Below are positions 11,916-23,299 of a stretch of 64,000 nt of DNA, one piece after another. Made by a program: the position numbers and the translations under genes. The notes beneath the pieces are model-generated. The model made no database searches and was not told the DNA's origin. It saw nothing but the letters and a program-made list of their open reading frames with translations. Source of the DNA: Melampsora larici-populina 98AG31 (lineage: Eukaryota; Basidiomycota; Pucciniomycetes; Pucciniales; Melampsoraceae); the NCBI RefSeq assembly GCF_000204055.1, contig NW_006768776.1, forward strand, positions 84,105-148,104, written 5' to 3'. Position 1 is the first letter of the stretch; the number at the start of each line of letters is the position of its first letter.

Positions 11916-12684
11916 GAACGGCAAGGTGAGCGGTTGTCGTATACAATGTACTGGAGACAAAAAACTTACTCTTAGTGAAACTTTTCCTAACGGTGAGGAA
12001 AGAACTCAGAGTCAGAGAGGACAGAGGTATATAAGAAAACACGAGGCGAACAAACAGAGAGAAAATTTTTGACAACATTGTATGAGCTAGCCCAGAAGGG
12101 AAACCTAGAGAACTACGGGTAACAACTAACACTCAAAGCGGATCAGTACTACTCCCAAGAGGTAAGTTCTTCCATATCTATATCACCCTTGAAACTACAT
12201 CACACCTGACCATTTCTCCCTTCCATCCTTCTCCTTGCTTGTGATGTACTTGACCATAACACCCTTAATACCATACCGTGGTTTTTACCATAACAAGTAT
12301 AGTACAAGAACCTTGTTTTGTCCTCCTTTAAACTTTGTAAATCAGAATCCCTACAAGTTTCTACCTGTTCCGTAGTGATTTATCCCTGGCCCCCAAATGC
12401 CAGGGATTGAGCTGCCCAAGCAATCAACTTTTTTTGTAAAACATCAGAACAAGCACCAATCCCCCCATTCCCCAAACTTCTTTCTCTCTGAGACCTAACC
12501 TGGTTCCTGTACCCTGACCCCAGACAGGTCACCAGTCTGCCAGGGAATCACTGGGGATCCTCAAGTACCATTCCCTGGTGGTTCTTGGCAAATACCCCTG
12601 AGCACAACCTTTCCCAAACTTTGATTTGTCTGCTTTTCACACAAATCTTTTCCTTGGCTTCCCTGAGGAGAATCACTCTTTTTT

Positions 12685-12900
12685 GACTCTCAGAATGACC
12701 CTGGGCCTGTCCATCCCCATGGTTCTGGGACCCTTTGGATGCCAAAACAACCTGCAGGGGTGTACTGTGGGGAACCCCAATTTAGAATTGCTTTTTTGAC
12801 TCTCAGATTTACCCCTGGACCCAACCATCCCCATTGTTCTGGGAACCTTTGGAGGCCAGGAAAACTCCCCAGGGTGTACTGTAGGGATCCCCAATTTGAC
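12685..12900. repeat. Tandem duplication of a ~113-bp unit
   Basis: Two adjacent copies begin GACTCTCAGA at 12685 and 12798. They share CCATCCCCAT(G/T)GTTCTGGGA, GGGTGTACTGT and CCCCAATTT with about 80 percent identity by eye. ORFs seen through this block on the minus strand are shadows of the repeat. The rest of 11916-13513 holds no supported gene. Confidence 0.7.
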
Positions 12901-13514
12901 AGGTCTTGGGGCTCAACCTGACCTACCACCTGGCACCATAACATCTGTCTTAGTTTTAGAGGTCTTTTGTGAAACTGTTAAAGTTCTACAACCAATTTCA
13001 CAAGGAATTTATAAAAGATGTATACTTCTAGTGACTATGGGGTGGGTAAGACCTTTTTCATCTCCAGAGAAATTCAACCTAATACTCACTCTGGTCTTCC
13101 TATAACTTCAAACTTACAGATCAGAAACCAGACTGAGATAAGCTTTCAAAAGTTTTCATCACACTTCAAAAAACTTATATGTACCCAACCTAAATGAATT
13201 TCTACAGGTAAGAAAGATTACTCAATCAAAATAATTTGACAGGCACTGTGATTTAGTTTATCTAGCTGCTCATGAAGGTCACTCTTTTAAAAATTCAAAA
13301 AAAATTACTTGGAGGTGAGGTTTTTACACCAAGGCTTAATTGGAGGTACATACTAGAAAGTTGACAAATGCATTCAAAATAAACTCAATTACAACAATAA
13401 GAATGGATGAGTTCCCGGGATGTTTGGTTTGGAAAGTTAGATTCTTCAAATCAATTGAGTTGAGTTGAATGTTTTTATTGGTCTAGTCTTCAACTTATGA
13501 AAGCTTTTTTCCCT

Positions 13515-13595
13515 TGCTTTCTCTCTTTCTCTCTTTCTCTCTTTCTCTCTTTCTCTCTTTCTCTCTTTCTCTCTTTCTCTCTTTCTCTCTTTCTT
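13515..13595. repeat. Octanucleotide tandem repeat (CTCTTTCT)n
   Basis: About ten head-to-tail copies of an 8-base pyrimidine unit. It lies about 290 bases downstream of the stop of the minus-strand F-box gene. The 84-codon plus-strand ORF across it is a repeat artefact. Confidence 0.9.
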
Positions 13596-13881
13596 ACTTC
13601 TTTTTATGTATGGTCATCAGTATAAGATCCTTTTCAACATATATTCAATTCTTATCCTCCGCAAAAGAAAACCCAATCTTTCAACAACATTGTATCATAT
13701 TTTTTTTCACATATTTATCCAAAGTAAAGAAACCAGAACATATATATCCAAAAAAAAACGTAGCATAAGTGATATCCAAAAAAAAGAAATTTCCAAGAAA
13801 AGAAAAGAACAGCAAAAAACGATATCGAAAAACAAAAGACCAAAACTTAAAAGAAGCAAACCATCCCAACCACATAATGTT

Positions 13882-16238
13882 TCACACAAACTCAACCTCA
13901 ACACCCGCCATCTCCAATTTCTTCAAAACATCCGTCTCATACCTAACCCCACGATTTCCCAACTTCCCATCCTCTCTATTCCTCGTACACCCAACCAACT
14001 CCAACCTAATTTTTCTTTCCTTCCTACGATTTCCCAAACAATCAATCAAATCAATTTTAGGGTTCCATAACTTAATCTCTTCTAATGTGCTAGGTAATCG
14101 GTCTAGATAGGTTGTGGTGATTAAATCGGATTTGTAGTGAGACAAATCTAATGATTTCAACCGGTTTAAACTCATTAACCCTTCATCCAAATTCATTTCC
14201 TTCCTACCTTCTTCTGATCCTAATGAGTTTTCTTTTTCGTTAGTCAAACAAGTCGGATTAAACCAATCTTCTTCAATACATAAATGTTCTAAACTGTTAC
14301 TAAAGTTTTGTAAAAGATGATTGAATGGTTCAAGTTGATCAGATCGGTGATGATGGTTTCCAACTCGGCTTTGTAGTTTCGAATCAAGAGGTAAAGAAAG
14401 GTTAAATTTTAATCGGTTTAATGTATTAGGTACTAATTTTTTTAGTATTAAACATATTTCATGAATCGTTAATGGGATTCCATTCCCGATCCATAGTTCA
14501 TGGATCGATAAAAGATGATTAAGTTTAGGAATAGAGTATGAACTAGATCGTTTCAAATCGATTTCTTGATTAGGTTTCAAAAAAGTATTAGTCGTATTAG
14601 TAGAAGAAGAGATCGTCAAAAGAGGTCCGCTGATGATGAGTTTCTTCAAGACTGATGGGTTAGGTAACAAACTTAATCCGTTAAGTAAACCGAATAATCC
14701 TAGATGATCACCTCCTCCTATGATCGTTAAAGATCTTAAGGAACTTAGATGATGGGAGAGATTGCTTAGAGATTTTAACACTTTTGTACAGATCACTTCG
14801 GGTGCGTGGATGTAGAAGTCTTGGAGGTTGGTCGAGAGTGAGAATAAAAGGGATGGGATTTCTAGGATGTATAGGCTTGGATCTTCTGATGGTTCGAGGT
14901 CTGGGTTCTTAGTGATCGGACTTGAAGGTTCATTAAAACAGATATTAGATTCGGTTCATGGTCTTTGGGACGCTTAGAGAGTTTGATGACTTACGTTTTA
15001 GGAGGTTCAAGTCTTCTTTGGTTCGGGTAAAGTGGATTAGGTTTCATAGGAGAAGGATGATGAGTAACCAAAGAAGTAAGTAAAGTAGAAGACCTAGATC
15101 GTACTATACTTTCTTCCTTGACAGTCACTCCATTCTGGTTCAACAAAACCATCGATTGTCGATTAGGTTTTCCATTTGATCTGGCTTGAGATTGAGATTT
15201 AAAAGAATGAAGATGAGTAGGTAGGATTAAATAACAAGATTTGATTAATTGAGATAAAGATGAATTTGATTCGAGTGATCGAGTAATGGATTGGATTTTC
15301 GTTAAATTGTTTAGAATTAAACATGACCATGAGATGGTTCGGGTGATTGATAAGAATCTTTTGGAAATTAATTTTAGTTGATGTGATTGAAGTTGAGATT
15401 CGATTAAATGATTTAAAACTTCAGTCTTGATCAAATTACTTTGATGAGTTTCTTCATTTGAATTTATGGGGATTTGTGATAGAAAGAATGATGGGTTTAT
15501 AAACTTGAAGACTTTTGTCCATATCTCAATTGATAATCCATGAATGAGTTCAGGTTTGATTGGATTTGAAAGGGTTTGATAATAAGTTGAATTAGATAAT
15601 TGAATTAAATCAAACTTTGGATCTCGTTTTGATTTGTGTGTTTTAAGTTTTTTAGTTGGAGTGGTATGGTTTTGGTTTAGTTTTAAATTCGAATTCGAAT
15701 TGGATGGTGATGAAGGATTGATAAGGTCTTGATCTGATAGTAGTAAATCGTCTTCTTCAATCGTTCGTTTACCTTTACCTTTGATAGTTGGATGATCAGT
15801 ATGATTTGATGATTGAAGTGAAGTAGTAGATTGAAGTGAATTGGTTGGATTGGGTTGGTTTGATGAATTAAGTTGAATTGAAAGTTTTACATTTGATTGG
15901 ACGGTAGATTGAGATGATTGAGATGAAGCAATCAAGTTTAATAAATCTAAAAGTGATAATACTTGATTTGATGGTAATGATTTAAAGTAAGATTGAATAT
16001 CTTGAGTATCATATAATTCAAAATGATGATGTTCAAGAAGTGATGTTGTTGTTGATTGATTTGGTTTGATTTCTGATGGTTTGATTAGTTCTTGATGATT
16101 TTCCTTTGGATGTTCATTTGCTGGATTTTCTTTTATGGGTGGTTGTTGTTCTTGTTTAGTTTGTGATCTTGTTTTAGGTCTGAGTGTTGGTGGTTGTTGT
16201 TGTTGTTTTGATTTCTTTTTTCGAAAGAATGATAACAT
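13882..16238 (-). CDS. F-box protein with leucine-rich C-terminal half, 760 aa
   Basis: Exon 1 is 16238-14995 and exon 2 is 14920-13882. A 74-nt intron (AAAC|GTAAGT, branch CTAAT, acceptor CAAG) joins them with matching phase. The N-terminal ~200 residues are Gln/Asn/Ser/Pro-rich with a basic start (FFRKKKSK). Around residues 235-310 lies an F-box-like segment: HGLSIEIWTKVFKFINPSFF, an insertion, then LKLISKRFLSITRTISW. The C-terminal half has irregular leucine-rich segments (SLRSLTIIGG, LNRLKSLDLSHYKSD, LPSTLEEIKLWNPKID). Proteins of this build act as substrate receptors in SCF ubiquitin ligases, with the F-box binding Skp1. No specific substrate can be inferred. The F-box is split by a polar insertion and is only a moderate match. 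The 3' side is followed by the pyrimidine repeat at 13515. Confidence 0.75.
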
Positions 16239-16561
16239 TTTCTTATGCTTTGTTGGTTTTACTTGATTTGGTATTTTGGAGCTTTCTTTGAGACTTGAGC
16301 TCAGCGACAGTCTGGATGTATCCTGTCAAGTCTCGTTCGATGAGTCAATTGGCAATTTGTAGCAATTTCAATTCAACCATCACTCAAACTCAATTACAAA
16401 ACATCTTCTAGGTTCTTCTTTCTTCTACTAATCCCACATCATCAATCATCATCATCAAATCTTGTAATGTCATTCCAATCCACCAAAATCAATCACAAAA
16501 ACCACATCCATCAAATCACCACAAAATACATCTATCTTCTATCTATCTAGTATCTACAACC

Positions 16562-17539
16562 TCAAGGTCCAAACAAACCCCAATCAATAAAAACCAATCC
16601 AATCTTAGCACAAAGAAACCCAAACACAGCCTTCCAAAAAGTAATCAAAAGAACCGTGATCGGTAAAGGCAGTACACCAGAACTAGCAATATCTGAAACA
16701 AAATTATCATTTTGTCTACAACCCACCCAAAAAAACAGTGATAAATTTCTTGATTTTTTTTGACGATGGGCTTTTTTTTGGGGTGACTACTTACCGTTTG
16801 ATTCGATACTTTGAATCGGTTGGGGATTTTTCTAGGTCGACTCGGATTAAGAATTTAATTCTTCTGGGCCAGATGCCTCTGGGTAATAAACGAATTTCAA
16901 GTTCTTCAGTTAATTCTATTCACCCCCCCCCCCAAAAAAAATATCTCATCATCGTTAGTTTTGGGTTTGGTTAAACTTAGATGACATGAGATCTTTGGTT
17001 TACCTAGGGTTGCTTTTGTGTGATCTTGATTGAACATCACTGCATCAAATTCGATTTTATTATTAATAGTCATCACTCGACTAATCATAAGAAATTCCCC
17101 CAACCCCGAACAAAAAAAAGGATTAAAAACCGTTTGAATAAGTTTATGCAAAAGGTGGTTTGGTCTTGATGACTTACAAGAACTTATAAATCCCTTTCAA
17201 GTTTTCTTTTCCTCTAAATCTTAATGCTTGATTAATAATCGGATGTAAGATATAAGCATCTTCTGTAAAATATCTAAATCCCCAAACCAAAAAGAAAAAA
17301 AAGACTTGGTAAGCAAGAGGGTATGTTAAGAGAGAGAGGGCTTTGGTGAGTCGTACTTATCGACATTCTTGATGATTTCAGATGCTTCATATGGTTCAGT
17401 TATTGATCTAACTACTTCTGTTAACTTATACAATTAAAAAAACAGATACCCATGGTGATCAATTCGGTTTTTGAAGTATAATTTGGAGAGTCTGTTTTGA
17501 TAGAACTACTTGACTTACTTCTTTTACTGGGTTATTCAT
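16562..17539 (-). CDS. NTF2-like (SigF-like) membrane protein, 178 aa, copy A
   Basis: Six exons close in frame: 17539-17519, 17424-17357, 17273-17178, 17080-17004, 16915-16795, 16715-16562. The protein begins MNNPVKELTEVVRSI and continues with KYFTEDAYILHPIINQ, a cone-forming NTF2-like region and a hydrophobic C-terminus (LPITVLLITFWKAVFGF). The opening NPVKE..EVVR, the YF..DA...HP motif and a C-terminal membrane anchor are typical of the fungal SigF-like NTF2 family. Its biochemical role is not established. The first exon encodes only seven residues. Intron 4 has an 11-base G tract just before its acceptor (16923-16933 on the plus strand). A paralog with the same exon plan lies at 23300-24462. 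Confidence 0.8.
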
Positions 17540-17827
17540 CCTTCTATTGACTTGAACGTTTACTAAAACGAGAATTATTCAGGAAATGTATATAATGGAT
17601 AAAAGAAATTTAAAAATCAAATAAGTACAGTCAATCTAGATTAGCTTGGCCAATCGAGAATTTTTATTTTTATTTTCAGACGTATACAGGCCAATACAGG
17701 CCATTTTATAAGCATACATAGCCTTCAACTGCGACACCACATTCAGTTGAATGGGCCCGTTTTGACGATTCAAGCTTCTGACTGATCAGCATCTATCAGC
17801 ATCAATCCATTCCGTCCAAACCCATCC

Positions 17828-18055
17828 TTAAATCACTTGAATCCTCTTTACCTCGTCACTAACTATCCTTTGAAAATTGTGCATATCATCTAGGCTTTCA
17901 TCCCGCGATCCAACCACCCTTTCGATCTCGGCTGTAACAACTCGGCTTTGACTCAAGTAAGCTCTTTGAATATTGTTCTCATATTGCGATCGATCATCTG
18001 ATCTTTGAATATCTTCCTTGTCTGTCCAATCGGTCCAATGTCCTGGTCCATTCAT
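17828..18055 (-). CDS. Small hypothetical protein, 75 aa
   Basis: A single open frame with plausible coding composition. It is rich in charged residues and likely helical in its second half (AEIERVVGSRDESLDDMHNF, then DEVKRIQVI). An in-frame stop lies a few codons upstream of the ATG, so the start is well bounded unless an upstream exon exists. It lies 289 bases upstream of the copy A NTF2-like gene, on the same strand. No family is recognised and it could be a chance ORF. Confidence 0.35.
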   Translation of the reverse strand: MNGPGHWTDWTDKEDIQRSDDRSQYENNIQRAYLSQSRVVTAEIERVVGSRDESLDDMHNFQRIVSDEVKRIQVI

Positions 18056-20177
18056 CAGATATCTCCAAGCTCATCGACTCAATTCCCTATCTTATTACCA
18101 ATTCAGGGTGTGTATTTTCTTTGACTTAAGTCCTGTTCACCGACTAAACCCCCGCTAATTGAAATGTTACATTTCTTTGGACTCCCTTCTGCCTGTCAAC
18201 TCAAGCCCTGGTCTTTGGTTTAGACACTCTAGAGTAATTTGGGGATCCAGCAATCTAATAGATCCAATCCAGCGGCGAGGATCGATCTTGTTTTATTGCA
18301 AATCATCAGTAAGAGGCTACTTACCCAGTCTGTGGATCTCATTATATTGTTTTTTCTTGCTATCCGATTTCGCTGTGCTTCTCGAGAAAAAATCAGTGTC
18401 TTATCTGTATATAGGAATTTTGTACCTGTCATCCCAATGCTCAATCAATTCAATAACATGGACTGTTTACTGTCATCATCCTCAGGTCTAGTTGATATAA
18501 TTTCTGGGCTTTTTCTGTTGCCTATGAGTTCATTAGGCCCACAGTCTCAGAATGCACAAACCTCTTGCAAATGCTTAAAGACTTGCACTGTACTTTCTTA
18601 CTTTGCGGTCATGAAGAACTGTCTTATTTCCTTTTCAGTAGGACCTGAGATCATACTTGGTGGTTGCTGGCTTCCTTGCATACTCCAGTGTGGAGTACAC
18701 GATCTATGACTTGATCTAAGAACTGTTGGCACTCTGCCTATCTGTGACCATGATCATTGCACACGATCTCCTCACTTTCTGGCATGGTATCAATGGATTT
18801 GGAAAGCGATTGAAGCACCACATGAAGAGACTGTATCCCAATGGCAAGCTGAGGCTAGATGAGATACAAGCAGAATGAACATTGAGACAATGGATTTGAT
18901 CTGATGTGACAGATTCAAAGCTAAGGAAGATAAATAAGAAGGGAACGATTGAGTTAGTCAACAAATGGCCAGAGCTTAACAGTTGAATTTACGAGTTGGA
19001 TCTGGAGCCTAAAGAAGGGATTCAAAAGTGAGAACACGGGCTAAAGACAGCCCTTCACTTGCATCAAAGCCAAGATTTCAAAACCGATAGACTCAAATAG
19101 ACATAGAGGGTTGAATCGAAGACGCAGAGGGCCAAATCGAAGCTTAGAGGTCTGAATTGAAGTAAAGAGATTGAATTCAAAGCCTAGAAGACAAGGTCAA
19201 GCTCACACTAGAGGTCCTTGGCTGAAATGGAATATGGGATCGATGCGTGTAGGATGAAAGTACGGTGCTGAAGGTTCATAATAGTGAAGCACTGTTGACT
19301 GTGGTCAGCAGTGGTTGGTCTGACTCATGACCAGACAAACATAAGCATATGAATCATATGTTTATGCTTATAGATTTACCTGTATTGCTGTAAAAAATAA
19401 ATAAATAAAATCTGCTCGGACAAGCTAATCTAGATTGACTGTATTAGATTCTTTCAAAAAGGTTTCTCTTAAGGAATGATATGAATGACTCTCTCTCTCT
19501 TATGTGAAGAGTTTTTGAAAGGTTTTTTAAAATTCGTATGCGCATGATATGATCATGAATCATGATGTGATGGCTTCTGAAATTCAAGGGTTGTCTATCA
19601 CCGAGCTTAAAGGACTGCACAGCTTTTTGATCAGTACGGTTGGTTGATTTGGTGACACAGCGTTAATCTTTCGAGCGGTTGGGTTCGTTGGAATCGAATC
19701 AGATTGGTTGTGATGCTTTTTCACATCTTTTGAACTTTCTGAAACACACATCGACCGGTTTTGTTGTTTGATTATCCAATTCATCTCAATTTCTTAAAAA
19801 CCAATTCATCATAGTCATCCGTTTTCTCAGAAACTGATCCCAAGATCTTTTGAATAAAGTTTGAGATATAAATGTGTATAATGTTTTTAGACGATGTGAT
19901 GAATTGGATTTTGTTTGCTCGCGATTTTAAAGTATCCAAAGATACGCAAGTAAAAGTTCTCCCTAAGGAAACTGGGATTTTGAACTTTTTTACAGAGGAT
20001 GAACGTGGAGGAGATTTTAATGAAGAAATTGGTTTTATACATAGTGCTTCTGTTCATGATGAAACCAAAGCCATTTCCAAATCTCGTGAGGGATAGGTAC
20101 CACTCTGGCTCATGATTCTTAAAGCTGATGACCAGATGAAAAGTCCCGAGTGATGCCAAGTCTAAGACTGTAGTCAG
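18056..20177. other. No supported gene
   Basis: ORFs of up to 156 codons occur on the plus strand (18239-18709) but show no domain, no splice logic and unlikely composition. Around 19085-19200 a degenerate ~24-base unit (TAGAGG.TGAATCGAAG-like) repeats three or four times. Otherwise the stretch appears noncoding. Confidence 0.35.
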
Positions 20178-20781
20178 ATTGTGAAAGATTTTGAGGATTC
20201 AAGTCTTTATTGCAGCAGAACTCAAATAACACAGATAGTCACAAAACAACTAAAACAAGAAAGTCAATAACATAGCATAGCAAATTGAGATTGATGTAGA
20301 CAAAGTTTGAGTACCTAAAACAAGATCAACACAGGTATGAACTCGTTGAGTATAAGTAACTATTAGGATTAGTGGATAGTCCCTACTGTTGTCTACAATT
20401 GAAAGAAAGATTAATACAATATTTTTATTGGTTTTATAACAATCACCAGTTAATTTATTCATCTTATAACAATAGCTAGGTAGTGATCTCCTCCTGCAGT
20501 TAGTTATTCTCAACAAGACTGTTTTGTCGTGGTGATCTTTGGAGTTGTTATAACGTGATTATACTTCTTGAGTGATTGTCTTATTATGATATGAAAGATA
20601 TGAGATGGAAAGTAAAATGAAATAGAAAGTAGAAAATTAATATTGAGACAGAAACTGGGCACAACTCATCATTCGAACAGGACAGTACATTATAGGAAAA
20701 TAGGAGAAATAGGAGGTTCATATTCTTTCTGTGAACACATAGATTCTTTGGGACATTATGTAAAATATCAAATGGTTCTAA
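20178..20781. repeat. Dispersed repeat, copy 1 (LTR-like or non-autonomous element)
   Basis: It shares ordered blocks with 45825-46255: TCAAGTCTTTATT(G/A)CAGCA near the start, GTCGTGGTGATCTT in the middle, and GGGCACAAC, then GAACA.ATAGAT.CTTTG and ATATCAAAT near the end. Identity between blocks is patchy. Its right part is interrupted by the MITE at 20782-21297. No coding capacity is seen. It could be a solo LTR in reverse orientation, but clean TG...CA ends were not found. Confidence 0.6.
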
Positions 20782-21297
20782 GAGCATCTCCAACGCGACT
20801 CTGTAAACGTAAGTTTAACGTAGCCATTTAGACATAAACGTAAGCTGTAATTTACGTTTAGCGGTTTGGCCACAAAAACCAACCTCCAGCGCGCACATGA
20901 TTTGTCACAAGTTGCCATGTGTGTGATCCCTCGTTTTCAGCTTCGCGGTTCTCTCGTGTCAAGTTCTCGAAATCGCTAGGAAAAATTTGACGTTTGGAGA
21001 ATGACAGAGGAATGACAGAGTTGCCGCGTATTGGACGAACGTGGTAATCTTATTCCCGCATTCAGTCGATCACAATCGATGATCACATCATCGATTGTGA
21101 TTGATGGCATCTTATTATCAACTTGGAAGATAAGTATCTGGCATTTACGGCAGCCGCATAACCTTGGGTGGGGGCACCTCAGGTGCGCGTTGGAGTTAGT
21201 CAATTCTCAAAAACGAATACAGCCTGCTGTACTTCTTCAGCAGGCCCAATTCGGATGTGTATGAGTTTTACAGATACCGACTGCGTTGGAGATGCTC
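20782..21297. mobile_element. PIF/Harbinger-like MITE, 516 bp
   Basis: The ends are GAGCATCTCCAACGC and GCGTTGGAGATGCTC, a perfect 15-bp inverted repeat. They are flanked by identical TAA trinucleotides at 20779-20781 and 21298-21300. The interior has several self-complementary stretches (for example ACGTAAG/CTTACGTTT near 20806-20860 and AATCGATGATCA near 21074) and no transposase. The perfect termini and intact target duplication suggest a fairly recent insertion. It landed in the dispersed repeat starting at 20178. Confidence 0.9.
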
Positions 21298-22337
21298 TAA
21301 TTCTTTTGATTATGTAATTCGAGCTGAACATCATTGCTTCTACATAATACCATGACACTTTACCAGGGATGATTTCCAATCCTTAGCAGATTGATGGGGT
21401 AGGTGGTGGGACCATACACATTCCTATTGTCATTGACCTGATCAACAAACAAGAGAGATTAGGCCTGTCAGAGCGAAAAGTTCAAAAATGTTATGAGAAA
21501 TTTTCGGCAGGCAAAGGTAACAAACGAATCAGGGAGTTTTTAATTTTCATAAGGTGATATCGAAGGCTTTAAAACAACTTCATCAAAAGGCTTTTTCTTG
21601 GGGGGGTTCGGCTCGATGAATCATTTCTTTTCATCAAGATCAGTTTCATCAAGTGAAAAATCAAATCAAATCCAATTTCGTTAAACTCAACTTCAGATTT
21701 AAGCTTTACAAAACCATCTCACTTGTTTGACACTTGTTTGATTGAGTGAGATCCACTAACCTTCGATTGATGAGGTTTTTTTATCTATTTATAAAATTCA
21801 AAAGGTCCTTTGGTGAGCGAACTCGCTGAGTGTTCCTCTGAGACAGGGACATGACTGAGTTTGTTTAATTCATCTTCGACTTCGAGGTCACTTTGAAATC
21901 GTAATCTTTTGAATACATCATGATAAGATCTTTCTCGATCTTGCCAAATCTCATCTCCCCACACCTAGACTTGATCTCACTTGTTTCGAAACACAAAAAA
22001 AAAAGCTTTTTTGGCCACTCCATTATCTATAAAGGCCCCACCCATTGTCTGTCTTTATCCTTCTTTCCATCATATATATTACAAAGATTCATTTATAACT
22101 GCGCACACTTTGAAAGAAACAAGTTTGGATTCATTGAGAGTAGACCTTACACTTATATTCCGAATCCAGCTTATTTATATTTTATATATTTTATATAAAT
22201 ATATATTATATTTATCTAAACTCCACAATCATCCTTGCTCCCAAACCCATTCTTGAACTTTTGGCGAAAAAAGCACATCTTACCTTATTTTATTTTCATA
22301 TATCTAACCAAAACCAAATTCTCAAACACTAAAAAAG
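21298..22337. other. Intergenic; promoter region of the small secreted gene
   Basis: No supported ORF is present. A strongly AT-rich TATATTTTATATA-type block at 22165-22215 and a pyrimidine-rich leader lie upstream of the ATG at 22338, as expected for a rust promoter and 5' UTR. Confidence 0.4.
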
Positions 22338-22927
22338 ATGAAATCATTCTTTTTAGTTATACTTTTCTTTCCATCTTTCTTAGCTTTACCTACTCCATTC
22401 ATCAAATCACTAAGATTCCAAACCGATCGACCAACTTCAATCAGACTAGCCAGACGTCATTTACTACAAACAATCTTACCAGATCATCAAGAAGTTCATC
22501 AAACCCGTCTTCATAAACGAGCCTTTAGTCGAATGAGTCAAGCAATTTTACCAGGTATGAGAAGTGGAGCTCAACATTTAGATGCAACAAATATGATACC
22601 TACTAGTGCTATCAGTACTTATGGTAGATTGATGGATGGCTTTACTGTTCCTACTAACTTTGTTGTTAAAGATGATGTTTTTAATCAAGCTGTCAAACTT
22701 AGACAGATGGATGACACTTTCGATATATATGATGGTTTTCTACCTCAGCCAGGATTAAATGTTGGTCAACTTTTTTTGTTTTGTTTTGTTGGAATCTTTT
22801 GTCTTCCTTCAAAAAGCTGATTATCTTTTCTTTGGTTTTCTGTTCATTAGCAATTCCAATCATGATAAATTTCTGGGAATTCTTTACCACTACAATGAAT
22901 CTTGGGTTGATTTTTTATTTAATTTGA
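22338..22927 (+). CDS. Small secreted protein, candidate effector, ~160-167 aa
   Basis: The ATG at 22338 opens a frame starting MKSFFLVILFFPSFLALPTP, a textbook signal peptide, followed by a basic, Arg/His-rich mature region (DRPTSIRLARRHLLQTILP). There are no cysteines in the first ~140 residues, so it is not a Cys-rich effector. Read through, the frame stops at 22820 after a hydrophobic tail (160 aa). Alternatively a weak donor G|GTCAAC at 22764 pairs with a strong acceptor at 22850 (branch CTGAT, pyrimidine tract, TTAG). That gives exons 22338-22764 and 22851-22927 and 167 aa. The second model has better 3' signals; the two cannot be separated without RNA data. No homologous family is recognised. 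Confidence 0.6.
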
Positions 22928-23299
22928 TGGAATTTTGAATGATTTTATCAAAATGGAGATCTGGAATTATTTTTTCAAGTTTGGTTCTGTAACCTATAAG
23001 GACTTCATCTTATTTAAGCAGTTCATTGTAACTTATAAAGAATTCATCTTATTTAAGCAGTTCATTTCATTTTGAATTCATTTTATTCTATATGAAGTTT
23101 TCTTTGTTCTTTTTTCCACAACTTCTTTTGTACACTCAATATCTCACTTCTCATAAGAAACTTGATAATTACAAATACAAAAAGACAATTTATTTAAATC
23201 ACCATAATCTAAAAAAAAACAAAAAAAATAAGATACATGATTGAAAAATAAGAATGGACTTTAGATTAAAAAAAACAGGTTCTTTAGTAGTCACTAGAT

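Noticed and set aside
12673..12944. Overlapping minus-strand ORFs of 73 and 84 codons
   Set aside because: Both read through the tandem 113-bp repeat in different frames; no domain.
13606..14110. Plus-strand ORFs of 113 and 154 codons rich in Lys and Pro
   Set aside because: They lie antisense to the F-box gene 3' end and have biased composition; the minus-strand gene explains the open frame.
18239..18709. 156-codon plus-strand ORF
   Set aside because: Cys/Leu/Ile-rich without a recognisable domain, promoter or splice partner; a minus-strand ORF of equal quality overlaps.
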